From Mesorhizobium sp. CAU 1732 (lineage in GTDB: Bacteria; Pseudomonadota; Alphaproteobacteria; Rhizobiales; Rhizobiaceae), in assembly GCF_039888675.1 (NCBI RefSeq), contig NZ_JBDQQR010000004.1, forward strand, positions 310,001-374,000: a stretch of 64,000 bases of DNA, written 5' to 3'. The position numbers and the translations under genes are program-made. Shown here one piece after another: positions 18,177 through 27,499 of this stretch. The notes beneath the pieces were generated by a model that had not been told where the DNA came from, searched no databases, and saw only the letters and a list, made by a program, of their open reading frames with translations. Within the stretch, counting starts at the first letter, position 1. The number at the start of each line of letters is the position of its first letter.

Positions 18177-18911
18177 TCAGCGTTTCTCCGTAAGGCGGGA
18201 ATTAAGGCGGACGATGGTGTCGGGCGAGAGGCCGATCTCTGAGAGGTAGGCCTCAATCGTGCCGTGGCTGTCTGAGAGATGCGCAAGCGTTGCAGCCATC
18301 GTATCGGGACTGCAGGCGAGCAGCGGGCGGAAGGTCTCGATATCGACACCGCGCGAAGTGGCATCGGCGATGATCTCCTCGATCATTGGCGCGATCATCT
18401 CGCCCGTGCGAGCATAATCTTCGAGGATGATCTTATGCTCGACGCCGGCCAAGAGCAGCATGAGCATGGCGACGAGGCCGGTGCGGTCCTTGCCTGCGGT
18501 GCAATGGAACATGACGACGCCTTCCGGCGCATCGGCGATCACGGTCAGGATTTCGGCGATGGCGGACTGGCGCGTGGTGAGCGCCTGGACGTAGAGATCG
18601 TGCAAGACATCCGCCACCATCGCGCTGGGGGCAAGCCGGTCGAAGAGCGATACGTGGTGATAAGCTACGGCCGGGTTGGCGGAGAAGGGGTTGGGGTGGC
18701 TTTCCAGCTCGTCGTCGCGGCGAAGGTCTATGACGGTGGTGACGCCAGCATCGGTGAGAATGGCCATGCCGGCGGCATCGAGGCGGTGCAGGCCGTCGGC
18801 GCGCAGGAGGCGGCGCCAGCGGGTTTGGCCGGTGGCGGCGGCATAGCCGCCGAGATCGCGGATGTTGAAGGTGCCGGGGACGGCGAAGTGTCGTTCGACT
18901 GTGGGCTGCAT
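18177..18911 (-). CDS. Tyrosine-protein phosphatase-like protein
   Basis: Product of 244 residues from ATG 18911. The P-loop HCTAGKDRTG gives the C-x5-R active site. NIRDLGGYAA near the N-terminus is the bacterial PTP (tyrosine phosphatase 3) signature, and the upstream D of DLRRDDE is the expected region for the general acid. It could dephosphorylate phosphoesters, phosphoinositides or proteins. It sits inside an ABC transporter operon, with TGATG overlap to the permease, which suggests it acts on the imported phosphorylated compound. Confidence 0.88.
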   Translation of the reverse strand: MQPTVERHFAVPGTFNIRDLGGYAAATGQTRWRRLLRADGLHRLDAAGMAILTDAGVTTVIDLRRDDELESHPNPFSANPAVAYHHVSLFDRLAPSAMVADVLHDLYVQALTTRQSAIAEILTVIADAPEGVVMFHCTAGKDRTGLVAMLMLLLAGVEHKIILEDYARTGEMIAPMIEEIIADATSRGVDIETFRPLLACSPDTMAATLAHLSDSHGTIEAYLSEIGLSPDTIVRLNSRLTEKR

Positions 18912-19270
18912 CAGCGGATTCCTGATTTCATGAAGGACTGCACGACCTGGCGCTGCAGGAAGATATAGATGACGAGGACCGGCGCGCTTGCCATGGTAGC
19001 CGCCGCCATCAAAGGACCCCACATGGTGCCTTCGGACGTCATGAACATCTGGATGCCGATCTGGATGACGCTGTTTTCCGGCGTGCGCGAGAGCAGCAGC
19101 GGCCAAAAATACTCGTTCCACGTCGAAATGAAGATGAGGATTGCCAGCGAGGCGATGGTGCCGCGCAGGTTGGGCACCATCACTTCCCACAGAATGCGCC
19201 AGCTTTTGGCGCCATCCATGCGGGCTGCTTCAAGCACTTCGCGGGGAAAGGAGCGCATGGCGGCGAAGCC
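18911..19270 (-). pseudogene. ugpE: ABC permease (UgpE-like), 5'-truncated
   Basis: The last 120 or so codons of a CUT1 second permease are present, including the EAA motif EAARMDGAKSWRILWEVMVP and three membrane segments. The first half should lie to the right of 19270 but is replaced by helicase sequence of opposite direction. The ATG at 19258 is internal to the family and not a genuine start. The gene was cut by a rearrangement, so the importer in this copy should not work. Confidence 0.85.
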
Positions 19271-20122
19271 CTATCGCTACTCACTCTATTCGAGACCTTT
19301 GTGGAACGGGAGCTCTCTCGCCAGAGGCGTAAAGATTCCGGTCCGAGGATCGCGCGCCGTCTCAACGAGCAATACCGTATGCACCCGGCAATCGCGCGGA
19401 TCGTCTCGAAGTGCTTCTACGAAGGAGAACTTGAGACCAACGCAAAGCAGGTAGCCAAGTTCTCGACCACGCCCTCGCCCGTCGTCAGCACCAATTCCTC
19501 GGTGTTTCCAGATAAGCCAATCGTCTTCATCGATATGCCCTATGCCCAGTCCGAGGCTCCCGGAGGACGTGGTGGAGAGAGGACACCACCTTATTCCAAT
19601 CCGGAAGAGGCCCAAGCCGTCATTCGTGGATTGAGCCTTCTCAGTCTCTCTGATCCCAAAATCCGCCCATCGCTCGCAGTGCTCTCACCATACTGGCAGC
19701 AGGTACGACGAATTGACCGAGAACTCGACCGCAACAAGGGAGGCACCCTGGCTAACCTGGCCGGATTTGTTCCGGCAATAAACGCGAATACCTATTGCGG
19801 AACCGTCGACTCTTTCCAGGGCGGCGAGGCCGACTGCATCGTGATCTCGATGGTGCGCAACAATCACCACGCGACACCGGCACGGGCACTCGGATTCCTG
19901 CGAGACAAGAGAAGAATGAACGTATTGCTCAGTCGCGCGAAGTGGCGCCTGATAATAGTCGGCAGTCTCGCCTTCTACGAGCATGTTGTTGCGGTCGCTA
20001 GCAAGCTTCCGGATCAAGACATCGGATTTCTGTCCGACTTCCTTGAAGCTCTCGAAACTGAGAACGCAGCGGGACATGCCGCAGTCGTCCCATGGACGAC
20101 ATTGAAGGGAGCCATGATATGA
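19271..20122 (+). pseudogene. UPF1/Dna2-like SF1 helicase, C-terminal half only
   Basis: About 280 codons carry the RecA2 half of an SF1 helicase: LNEQYRMHP (motif IV region), GTVDSFQGGEAD (motif V), and RMNVLLSRAKWRLIIVGS (motif VI). Walker A, the DEAD-like box and motif III are absent because the frame begins at the junction near 19270. GTG 19301 could start a stub. It overlaps the PLD-like gene start (ATGA). With that gene it would have formed a two-gene unit of the type seen in phage-defence loci. As read it cannot hydrolyse ATP. Confidence 0.8.
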
Positions 20123-21867
20123 CGACCGTGCAGGTTATATTTCCGGTCCTGAAAGGCAGTCGGCGCTTCATCATTGAACGAGGCAGAAGGTGGAGCGTAA
20201 TAGAGCACCTCCTTCTTGATGCGGTGTCGAGGGGTGCTGCATCAGCCGCAGATCTGGCCAAGCAATCCAGCCTCCCACGCCGTGTAGTTGTCGAGGCCTT
20301 CATACGACTTATGCGCGCGGGCTGGGTGGAAATCACTGCAACATCACGCGGGCCGCTCTTCCAGATCACGGCCGCAGGCGCGTCTTTAGTACATTACGAA
20401 CAGCTGCCCTCAGCGACCGTGCGAGAGCCGCGCTGGAGAGGCTTCGCCATCGAACAGCTGTCAGGAAGCGTCTATCGCGGACGCGAGCTTGATCTCTATC
20501 ACAAAAACCAGATTGATTCTCATGTCGGCGAGAATCCGGTGGTCTACCTCTCTGCGTCGGATGCCCATGACCTCGAAGATATGGGCGAGGTATTCACCAC
20601 GATCGAAGGTGAAGACGAAATCATAATCGGTGTTGACCGAGGTTCTGAGAAGCTCGCAGAGCGATATGCGATAATCACAGTCAAAGATGGTGAGATTGAT
20701 GGCTTGCCTGGGCGCGCGCCGGAAAAGCTCCGGACCGCTGTGCTGAACGCGGCGAGTCAAATGTCGGCGCGGCTTGCGGAAAACGGAAAGGCCTCAGCAC
20801 CAGTTATCGCTGTACGGGAACCGATTGAGGAGACGCCGGCGACAACGCTAGGTGCCTACGACACCACAGATCTAGTTGTCGATGGTGATGATCACTGGCG
20901 ATCGCTCGACCGCATTATTGCCGGCGCATCGGAGCGGGTCATTATTCACTCGACGTTCATCAGCGACGAGAGAGCGGCGGCAGTGCTGCCGTTGCTTCTT
21001 CGAGCTGCAGAACGAGGTGTAACAATCGACGTATTGTGGGGTCAGGATGATCTCAGCAGTTCAACGCGTTCCTCACAGGTTGCGGCAGCAAAGATGCAGG
21101 CTGGGGTGCATGAAGCGGGGAGGACTGGGTCGATCAGGGTGCATCCATTCTCGACAAACTCCCATGCCAAGATCGTATTCGCAGATTCTCAAAAAGGATG
21201 GAACGCATTGGTTGGCTCCTGTAACTGGCTTGCCTCCGACTACAAGAGCTTCGAAACATCCTTCCGACTTCGAGAACCCACTCTTGTTGGGCAGCTGATG
21301 AAGAAGCTCGCTGGTCTCTCCCAGGGCCGGCCGGGGGTTTGGAATGAGTTCGCAATTGATCTAGCCGTACTCGGGAGAAAGATCATGGACATGCCTCCCC
21401 AGAGAGGGCGCAAAGTCCCGATGCGACTGTTGTATGGTTCCGATCATGCGCGGCTCGTTCTCAAGGCCAGAGACGATGCCGAGCGCCGAATATTTGCACT
21501 GAGCCATCGCATTGGCATCACCGCGGAATCGCTGACACTGCTGCCTGCCTTGGCAGCAGTGAAGGAGAAGGGAATAGAGGCCTCTTTCTTCTACGGCCGT
21601 ACGACAGGCCCCCTGTCCGGCGCAGCCGGTGCCGATCTCGTCCGAACATTCGCCGAGGCCGGGGTTCAGGTGGAGCCAATTCACAGACCCCGGATCCATG
21701 CCAAGGTGCTGGGATGGGATGACGATCATCTCGCTATTTCAAGTCTAAACTGGTTGTCGGCGGACCCTTCTGAAAGCAAGCCGTACAATGAAGTCGGAAT
21801 TCTGGTGAATGCGCCAAGAATAGCTGACAATTATATTGCCCAGTTTCAAAACGCAGTGATGCCATAA
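20119..21867 (+). CDS. Phospholipase D-like nuclease-fold protein
   Basis: Product of 582 residues from ATG 20119, coupled to the helicase remnant by ATGA. Residues 30-100 resemble a winged-helix domain (SAADLAKQSSLPRRVVVEAF). Two PLD half-sites follow: HAKIVFADSQKGWNALVGS then CNW, and HAKVLGWDDDHLAISSLNW, each with the H-x-K and downstream Asn of the HxKxxxxD/N motif. Such proteins act as nucleases or phosphodiesterases on DNA, RNA or lipid. PLD proteins paired with helicases occur in defence systems such as DISARM, but the gene set here is different. The protein looks intact although its partner is truncated. Confidence 0.85.
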   Translation: MTTVQVIFPVLKGSRRFIIERGRRWSVIEHLLLDAVSRGAASAADLAKQSSLPRRVVVEAFIRLMRAGWVEITATSRGPLFQITAAGASLVHYEQLPSATVREPRWRGFAIEQLSGSVYRGRELDLYHKNQIDSHVGENPVVYLSASDAHDLEDMGEVFTTIEGEDEIIIGVDRGSEKLAERYAIITVKDGEIDGLPGRAPEKLRTAVLNAASQMSARLAENGKASAPVIAVREPIEETPATTLGAYDTTDLVVDGDDHWRSLDRIIAGASERVIIHSTFISDERAAAVLPLLLRAAERGVTIDVLWGQDDLSSSTRSSQVAAAKMQAGVHEAGRTGSIRVHPFSTNSHAKIVFADSQKGWNALVGSCNWLASDYKSFETSFRLREPTLVGQLMKKLAGLSQGRPGVWNEFAIDLAVLGRKIMDMPPQRGRKVPMRLLYGSDHARLVLKARDDAERRIFALSHRIGITAESLTLLPALAAVKEKGIEASFFYGRTTGPLSGAAGADLVRTFAEAGVQVEPIHRPRIHAKVLGWDDDHLAISSLNWLSADPSESKPYNEVGILVNAPRIADNYIAQFQNAVMP

Positions 21868-22299
21868 CTGGTGATCTGCTACCTGCAAATGTTCCACGGA
21901 GTAGTGCTCTAACAGCAGCATTTTGGCTAGATTTGTAAGGTTGCACGAGACATTTCGCGAAAGAAGGTGAGCCGACAGACTGCCATTGTGAGCGTGGTGC
22001 GATGTCTTCCAGACCTACTCGCGGCTGCAATTCAACCCAATCTACCCAAAAGTGGACCGTCCGTTGCCGGCCCCCTAGCTGGCGGGACAAATCTCTCCCA
22101 TCTGGAGGTTCGTAGATTTCCCGTTGGTATTGGGTTGCGTGGAAGCGCCATGGCGGCTTGTAAGCTGCGACCATCCAAACTAGACATCTGTAACTTCATT
22201 CGAGCACGGAAGTAACCCTCATGAACGGGCTGGGGACTACCCATCATTGGGTCCGCCGTATCTGTGACCAGAACTTGTTCGTTGACTCCGGAGAAGAAC
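21868..22299. other. Gene-free stretch between the PLD and RES genes
   Basis: About 430 bp with no supported gene on either strand. The minus strand has short open stretches (for example WRFHATQYQREIYEPPDGRD) that suggest an old transposon or plasmid fragment, but I cannot name it. The last 20 bases hold the ribosome site of the RES gene. Confidence 0.4.
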
Positions 22300-23595
22300 T
22301 TGAACGTCTGCCCTGATTGCTTTTCCGCAAGCGGATTGAAGAGGCGGATCCAAGAGGAGAGGCGATCTTTTCCGAACGGGGTCTCTTGCGACTTCCATTC
22401 TACGAAGAAGGGAATTCCGATCGCGGCAGTTGCCGCCATCGTTGACCCGGTATTTAGAGAGAATTTTGTGGGCGGTCCGTACGATGCTTATTATGATAGA
22501 TATGTCGAAACTGCTGGATCTGATCTTGAAGACACGCTACTCGATTTAACAGGTGCAGACGACACAAGAGTTATTGATGGTTTAATCTCCGAGCTCATTG
22601 ACGCAGACAGCTATTGGCCGCCCGACGGTGAAGAAGCATTCTACGATAATGACTATCGATATTCGAGAGAGCAGACTGGGCTAAGCGAGCACAACCAGCT
22701 TTGGTCGGCATTTAAGACCAGTCTGATGCACCAGCGCCGGTTCTTCAATGCTGAGGCAGAGGACCTGCTACGGCGAATTTTTGAGGATGTGCACCAGCAA
22801 CGAGACATGAACAGTTCAGGACCGGTCTACATGATAGCCCCTGGCGGAGAAGGGTCCAGCTTCGTCCGCGCGAGGGTTGCCAATGAGCCTACCAAGCGCG
22901 AGGAGATTAAGGCGGACCTCGCTGGGAAACTGGGGCCGCCTCCTGAACGAATGCGAAAGCCAGGCCGGCTGAACCCGTCTGGTATTTCGGCGTTCTACGG
23001 TGCCTATGATGCCGATACCTGCATAGCTGAGCTTAGACCCAGTGTCGGCGAGCTTGTAACCGTCGCCGAATTCCGCATCACTGAACCTATCTGCGTGTTG
23101 GACACCACGTTGTTTGGTGCCAGGCCGAAGGCGTATGACCCATTTGCGGCAAAGGCCCGGAAACGAGCTGCGCAGTGGTTATTTATGACCGGCTTCATGA
23201 ACGAGATTGCTCGTCCGATCCTACCGGACGATGTGCACTTGGACTACGTACCGACGCAAGCAGTAGCGGAGTACCTTTCCCACCGCGAATTTGAGCTCGG
23301 TCGTGGTAAGCGGACGATAGACGCGATAGTTTATGGATCTGCACAACATCCCGGTGGGCGGAATATAGCGCTTCTTGGATCGGCGTCTGTGGTAGGTTCG
23401 GTAGTCGAACCGGCAATCAAGCCGCCACCGTCAGCCGATTCTGACCTATGGTCGGATTGGCTTTCGCCAGAGCCTCCGCCAAGGACGCGGATCGTACCTA
23501 TTCCCGAAAGCTTTCGTGTGCATCGCGTAGACGGGGTGACTTTCAGCGCTCCGGCGCCCGAGCCTGTTAGCGACAATGAGGAAGATCCGGAATAA
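22300..23595 (+). CDS. RES-domain protein with HEPN/RES N-terminal region
   Basis: Product of 431 residues from TTG 22300, chosen because GGAG lies six bases upstream; GTG 22264 is also in frame. The N-terminus has a zinc-like C-x2-C (NVCPDCF) and CDFHSTKKG. A central helical region follows. The C-terminal RES domain shows PGRLNPSGISAFYGAYDADT followed by ELRPSVGE, with the R, Y and E expected of the NAD-degrading RES fold. RES toxins phosphorolyse NAD+ and usually pair with an Xre/MbcA antitoxin. None is adjacent here, and the extra N-terminal domain places it in the larger RES group often found in defence islands. Confidence 0.8.
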   Translation: MNVCPDCFSASGLKRRIQEERRSFPNGVSCDFHSTKKGIPIAAVAAIVDPVFRENFVGGPYDAYYDRYVETAGSDLEDTLLDLTGADDTRVIDGLISELIDADSYWPPDGEEAFYDNDYRYSREQTGLSEHNQLWSAFKTSLMHQRRFFNAEAEDLLRRIFEDVHQQRDMNSSGPVYMIAPGGEGSSFVRARVANEPTKREEIKADLAGKLGPPPERMRKPGRLNPSGISAFYGAYDADTCIAELRPSVGELVTVAEFRITEPICVLDTTLFGARPKAYDPFAAKARKRAAQWLFMTGFMNEIARPILPDDVHLDYVPTQAVAEYLSHREFELGRGKRTIDAIVYGSAQHPGGRNIALLGSASVVGSVVEPAIKPPPSADSDLWSDWLSPEPPPRTRIVPIPESFRVHRVDGVTFSAPAPEPVSDNEEDPE

Positions 23596-23923
23596 TCAAG
23601 TAAACTTTGCCTTATGCGGCACGACGCGCAATGGCAGCTTTCCACCGACGGCTCCTATACCCGGACGGTCCGCAACCGGCCCCCAACCTGCCAGAACGAA
23701 TCCCTTCCAATAACGATGCTCAAGGAGTCGTCTTGGGCCCGACTTGGGGTGGTTTGCGGACAGGCGGCTTTTGGGTGGTGGTGGCAACAAAGAGCCACAG
23801 CTCTGCTTGCCTGGGCACCTTCAATGGGTGATGATCAATCATGACTGAGAAGCCAACGCCTTGTCTTTGAGGCATCTGAGGCGCATTCAACGTCCAAGGG
23901 CATGCCGATCTTGGCGAAGATCG
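23596..23923. other. Gene-free stretch
   Basis: About 330 bp between two converging genes. Short open frames exist but have neither ribosome sites nor recognisable motifs. No strong hairpin with a T-run was seen. Confidence 0.4.
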
Positions 23924-24955
23924 CTACTGCGAGATACGGTTCAGGATCTCCATCGTGTCGGGCATGCGCTTGAGTGAATTCGTCAGGCGTTCGCGCCAGC
24001 GCGGGCCAACCTCCATCGCAGTTGTATAGGCGACGCTGAGATCATCAGGACGATCTTCGGCCAGTGTCGCGATAAGGAAGGCTGCCTGCTCCCTGTCTTT
24101 CGACGCTTTGAGGCTGCCTGCACCGTCGCGCCTCCGGTCAGCGATGATAAGCTTGTGAATCGCGAAGCGTTCGGGGCGAGGCACCTGGACGAGAACGCCG
24201 GATCGATAGATGGCCGCAGCATGGATCGGTTCGGCGATCAGGAAATTGAGGTAGTTCAGGCCCTGCGCGCTGACCCCCAATGCAGGCAGATCGCGGATCG
24301 TTTCCTCGCCAAACGCAGGTGTGAGAAATTCTACGAGTTGGCCACTTCCCCCTTGCGCCCAGCGCCATGTTCGACGTGGCTCCAGCCCCGGCAACGGGAC
24401 GAACTTTAGCGCCGAAAAGGTCTCAGCAAGCGTTGGATCAACCTGATCCTCCAGCACGACACTGAGCTTCTCGAACTGCGCGATGTCAATATCGCCGGTG
24501 TTAGCCATTCCGCCCAAGGGCAGTCGGATGCCGAGCTCGCCTTCGTAGAAGCGAAACGCATGCGTGCCGACGATGGTGCCACCCAGCCGAAACGTTCCCG
24601 CGTCCGCCATGGCAGACAGGATGGACCCTGTCGCTCGGTCGGTCGGCGTCATGCCCTCCGCCCGCAGCAGACGGACCAGCCGCGAGCGTTCAGCCTGTCG
24701 CTCTTTTGCCGTGGCGTGCAAAGCCTCGATGCGGTCGATACGGGCACGCGTATCCTCGCTGTCTTCGCCTATGTAGAAAAATCGCATATCCGATCCGACG
24801 CGACGTGCGGAATACCAGTATGCCTTTTCGCCGCGCTGCTTGAGCGTCGGCTTGCCCTCGATGCCCGACATCGCATCGTCCTTCAGAAGCCGCACCAGAT
24901 CGGTATACGCGCTCATGGCGATGCTGCTGAGTGGGATCATGCCTATCACTTTCAT
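23924..24955 (-). CDS. GSU2403-family nucleotidyltransferase-fold protein
   Basis: Product of 343 residues from ATG 24955; ATG 24940 and 24916 are alternatives, and YTDLVRLLKDD resembles the family N-terminus. Middle residues include GTHAFRFYEGELG and NTGDIDIAQFE, the nucleotidyltransferase strand with its D-x-D pair. Then come YLNFLIAEP and a FAIHKLIIADRR helix. The function is not established; related folds act as AbiEii-type toxins or tRNA/protein nucleotidyltransferases. It is preceded by repeated GATAGGCA boxes that may be an operator. It lies in an island with Fic, RES and PLD proteins, so a defence or toxin role is plausible. Confidence 0.75.
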   Translation of the reverse strand: MKVIGMIPLSSIAMSAYTDLVRLLKDDAMSGIEGKPTLKQRGEKAYWYSARRVGSDMRFFYIGEDSEDTRARIDRIEALHATAKERQAERSRLVRLLRAEGMTPTDRATGSILSAMADAGTFRLGGTIVGTHAFRFYEGELGIRLPLGGMANTGDIDIAQFEKLSVVLEDQVDPTLAETFSALKFVPLPGLEPRRTWRWAQGGSGQLVEFLTPAFGEETIRDLPALGVSAQGLNYLNFLIAEPIHAAAIYRSGVLVQVPRPERFAIHKLIIADRRRDGAGSLKASKDREQAAFLIATLAEDRPDDLSVAYTTAMEVGPRWRERLTNSLKRMPDTMEILNRISQ

Positions 24956-25002
24956 ATTTTGCTTGGCACATTATGCCTATCAAAACCCGAACGCGATAGG
25001 CA
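24940..25002 (-). promoter_or_regulatory. Repeated TGCCTATC/GATAGGCA boxes before the nucleotidyltransferase gene
   Basis: TGCCTATC occurs at 24940-24947 and 24974-24981, and its inverse GATAGGCA at 24995-25002. The last two form an inverted repeat with a 13-bp spacer, and the first lies 34 bp away, over the start codon region. CATAAT, reading toward the gene, overlaps the middle box and could be a -10. The layout suggests a repressor site. Confidence 0.5.
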
Positions 25003-25210
25003 AGAAGTAAAGCCCTCGGAACAGTGCGGTAGACGCGCGCTTCACGTCTAAAAGCAGGACCTTTCCCATGCCTCCATGTCTGAATACTCACTTCCCAACA
25101 CCGAGTTTGGGAAATGATTTCCCAGAGCAGAAATCTCCTTTTGTCGACCTGATCTGCGCAGCCAGGCTAAGCAAAATCCAAGGCTTTCAAACTGCCGCCA
25201 AGCACTGCCT

Positions 25211-25610
25211 TTATTCCACTTCCCCGGGCGTCTTGCTCGGCCTTGACCACCTGCAACCGTTCAATGTGACACGCGCCAACCGCCAGCCTCTGTCCTTTAG
25301 CAGCCGCATGTCGTCACTAGTTAGGGCATCTTCGCGAAGGGCGAGACAGAGCAGATGCGTCGGTCGGGTCATAGCGACGTAATGCTGCTTCATCCCCCGC
25401 ATCGGGGTGGAGGTCTATTCCGATATCGGCATGAAATGTCTGCCGCGCATCGAGATGGGCGGACTCAAAGTAGGGACGTAGCGCCTGACTGAGCGTGCCG
25501 TCGTCGGGGTCTTTCTGCAGCAGTAGCAGATGTCCGAAATTGCGGTTTATCGAAGGATGCTTTTCGAGCAGTTCTTCAAGAGTTTCAACGGGAGGAGCGC
25601 AGGTATGCAT
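25211..25610 (-). pseudogene. UvrD-type helicase C-terminal remnant
   Basis: Reading right to left, one frame gives HPSINRNFGHLLLLQKDPDD and ends in GIDLHPDAG. After a frameshift near 25390 a second frame gives GMKQHYVAMTRPTHLLCLAL, the motif VI region of UvrD/Rep-like helicases (YVAMTRP), ending LLKDRGWRLARV. The ATPase core is missing. It may be what remains of a nuclease/helicase defence gene. Confidence 0.6.
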
Positions 25611-25678
25611 TCAACCCCCGCACCGTTTGAAGCTTTTGCAGCTATCGCTTGACGTCCGTGCCGGACATTCCCGGCACC

Positions 25679-27191
25679 TCATGACGCTTTTCCCGTTGAC
25701 CACTGAACACGCTCCGCGAGGAATTCGGCGAATGAGCGGACGTCCATATCCCCACTCGCGCGTTCCAACCCCGCCAGATAACAGGCACGGTCATCCACCC
25801 GCACAACCGTCCACGGATAGCCTCCTGACGCCAGCATAGCGTTCATCAGGAACCGGGCTATGCGGCCATTGCCATCCGGATAAGGGTGCACATAACCCAC
25901 AAGCCAGTGCCCCAGCACGGCGCGCACTGATGCCTCCTTTTCCGCTTCCAACAGATCAAACAGCGCATTCATCCCGTCGGCCACGGCTTCGGTGCGCGGC
26001 GGAACATGCTGCGAGCCGCGCAGATACACAGGGTGATTGCGATATCCGGCAAGCGCGCTGGCCTTCAGTATGCCGGTAGTCACCGACGGCGTAAAAAGCT
26101 CCCGATACCACTCGCGATGCGTATCCCGCGTCAGCGCTCCGGCAGGCGTGCCGTTATGATGGCGGAGACGGAGTCTTTGACCTTCTGGAAGGCGAGGTAG
26201 TAGCCGCGCGCGGCAAGCGCCTCGCGGTTCTTACGATCCTCTTCATTGATCTCCGGGTTCCAGCTGCCTTCGCGCACCCGGTCGATCAGTTCCGGGGTGA
26301 CGCTGTAACCTTCGATCGACAGCGAGTGATAGGCGTCGCTCTCATAGATATCCTCGACGAATTTCATGTAGGCGTCCTTGTCGGACGGCAGGCCAGGGGC
26401 TTTCGGGAATATCTCGATCACGGCTTCACGCTGCGATTCCCAGCTGGCGCGCAGACGGGCGACCAGCGGCGGCACGCCCGCCGCTATGGTGGTTACGCCG
26501 GACTGCCTCGCGAAGGGATCGGACTCACGAACGTCATATCCGGCCGCCTTGAAAGCCGCGACGATTTCATCGGCAAAGGCGGCACGCCCGACGCGCCGGA
26601 AGGCTCCGGCAAGCCGCCCCGCCACGACGGAGTGGCCGCCATCAAGCAGCAGACCCAGCACGGCTGAGACGTCGCGCACCGACGCCATGGCGACCTGCAT
26701 CTCGATCGGCGCGCGCTGGAAAAATGCTTGCGGCACACGGATAAGCGCGGCCTCAATGGTGAACACGCGCTGGCCGTTTTTTTTCGTCAGCTGTTCCGGC
26801 ATCTCCTTGACCTGCAGGTCATAGAGGGACGTGCCGAACAGCAGGTCGATCTTGTTGTTCTTGCCTTTGGGTGTATTCACCACCACCTGCGGCGGAATGG
26901 CTGTCGCCTCCGCATGCAGCAGCAGCGACAGCTCGGGCGAAAGGAACCAGTCTTTGCCAAACCGCTCATTGCAGTGAAGGGAGCAGAATTCCCAGAAGCT
27001 CGCATACCAGGGGGTTGTATCCTGTTGCTGCGCCTGAGGGCCGGTCGACATGACCCACCCCCTGATCAGATCACGCAGGAAACCGTTCGCCAGCAGGCGC
27101 TCGCGGTGAACGCGGGTCAGTTCGTCCGACTTGAATATGCGCCGCCCGCCCTCCTGCAGGTTTTTGAGGATGGCGAGGGACTCTGCGAGTT
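25679..27191 (-). pseudogene. Fic-family protein, frameshifted
   Basis: A family N-terminus (KLAESLAILKNLQEGGRR) opens right after a TAA at 27192-27194, with no standard start before the ATG at 27051. The frame then runs through TTPWYASFWEFCSLHC and SLSIEGYS (an inhibitory S-x3-E-G motif) to a TGA at 26131. The remainder, with the catalytic HPYPDGNGR (AMP-transfer site) and a C-terminal helix, lies in another frame to 25679. One indel at about 26131-26145 separates the halves. The full product would be about 500 residues and would AMPylate a target protein. As read, the active site is lost from the main product. Confidence 0.8.
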
Positions 27192-27299
27192 TTTAGCGCT
27201 GTATGATTGCAAGTACATAACGCCGCATCATCGCAAGTCAATGAGGCCGTATAAATACAAGTTCTTGACGCTGCACGATTGCAAGTTTTTAGCGTAATT
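27187..27299. repeat. 24-bp tandem repeats before the Fic gene
   Basis: Four complete units at 27187-27210, 27211-27234, 27235-27258 and 27259-27282, plus a 17-bp partial fifth at 27283-27299. Each unit begins AGT and most end GATTGCA or similar, with a G-C-x-G core in the middle. Every unit is exactly 24 bp. The array touches the 5' end of the Fic reading frame. Likely roles are an operator for cooperative repressor binding or an iteron-like site. Confidence 0.8.
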
Positions 27300-27436
27300 A
27301 ATACGAAAACTCATTTACAATCATGGTGTTAATTTGGCATATTAGACAAATTACAGGCCGCGTTCGGCTCTCAACGCCGCCTCTGTAAAGCTGCCATACG
27401 CGTCCCTGACGATCTAGGCTCACTCCCCAGTATCGA

Positions 27437-27454
27437 GGATTCCCCGAGGAATCC
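27437..27454. other. Hairpin GGATTCC/GGAATCC
   Basis: A perfect 7-bp stem (GGATTCC and GGAATCC) around the loop CCGA, 46 bp upstream of the small gene at 27500. It has no T-run. It could be a regulator site or an RNA leader element. Confidence 0.4.
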
Positions 27455-27499
27455 CGCCCCTCAATCCCGCCAAACTCTTTCCATCAGAAGGAGCCATCA

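Noticed and set aside
27187..27299. CRISPR array.
   Set aside because: The 24-bp units are contiguous without unique spacers, and no cas genes are present.
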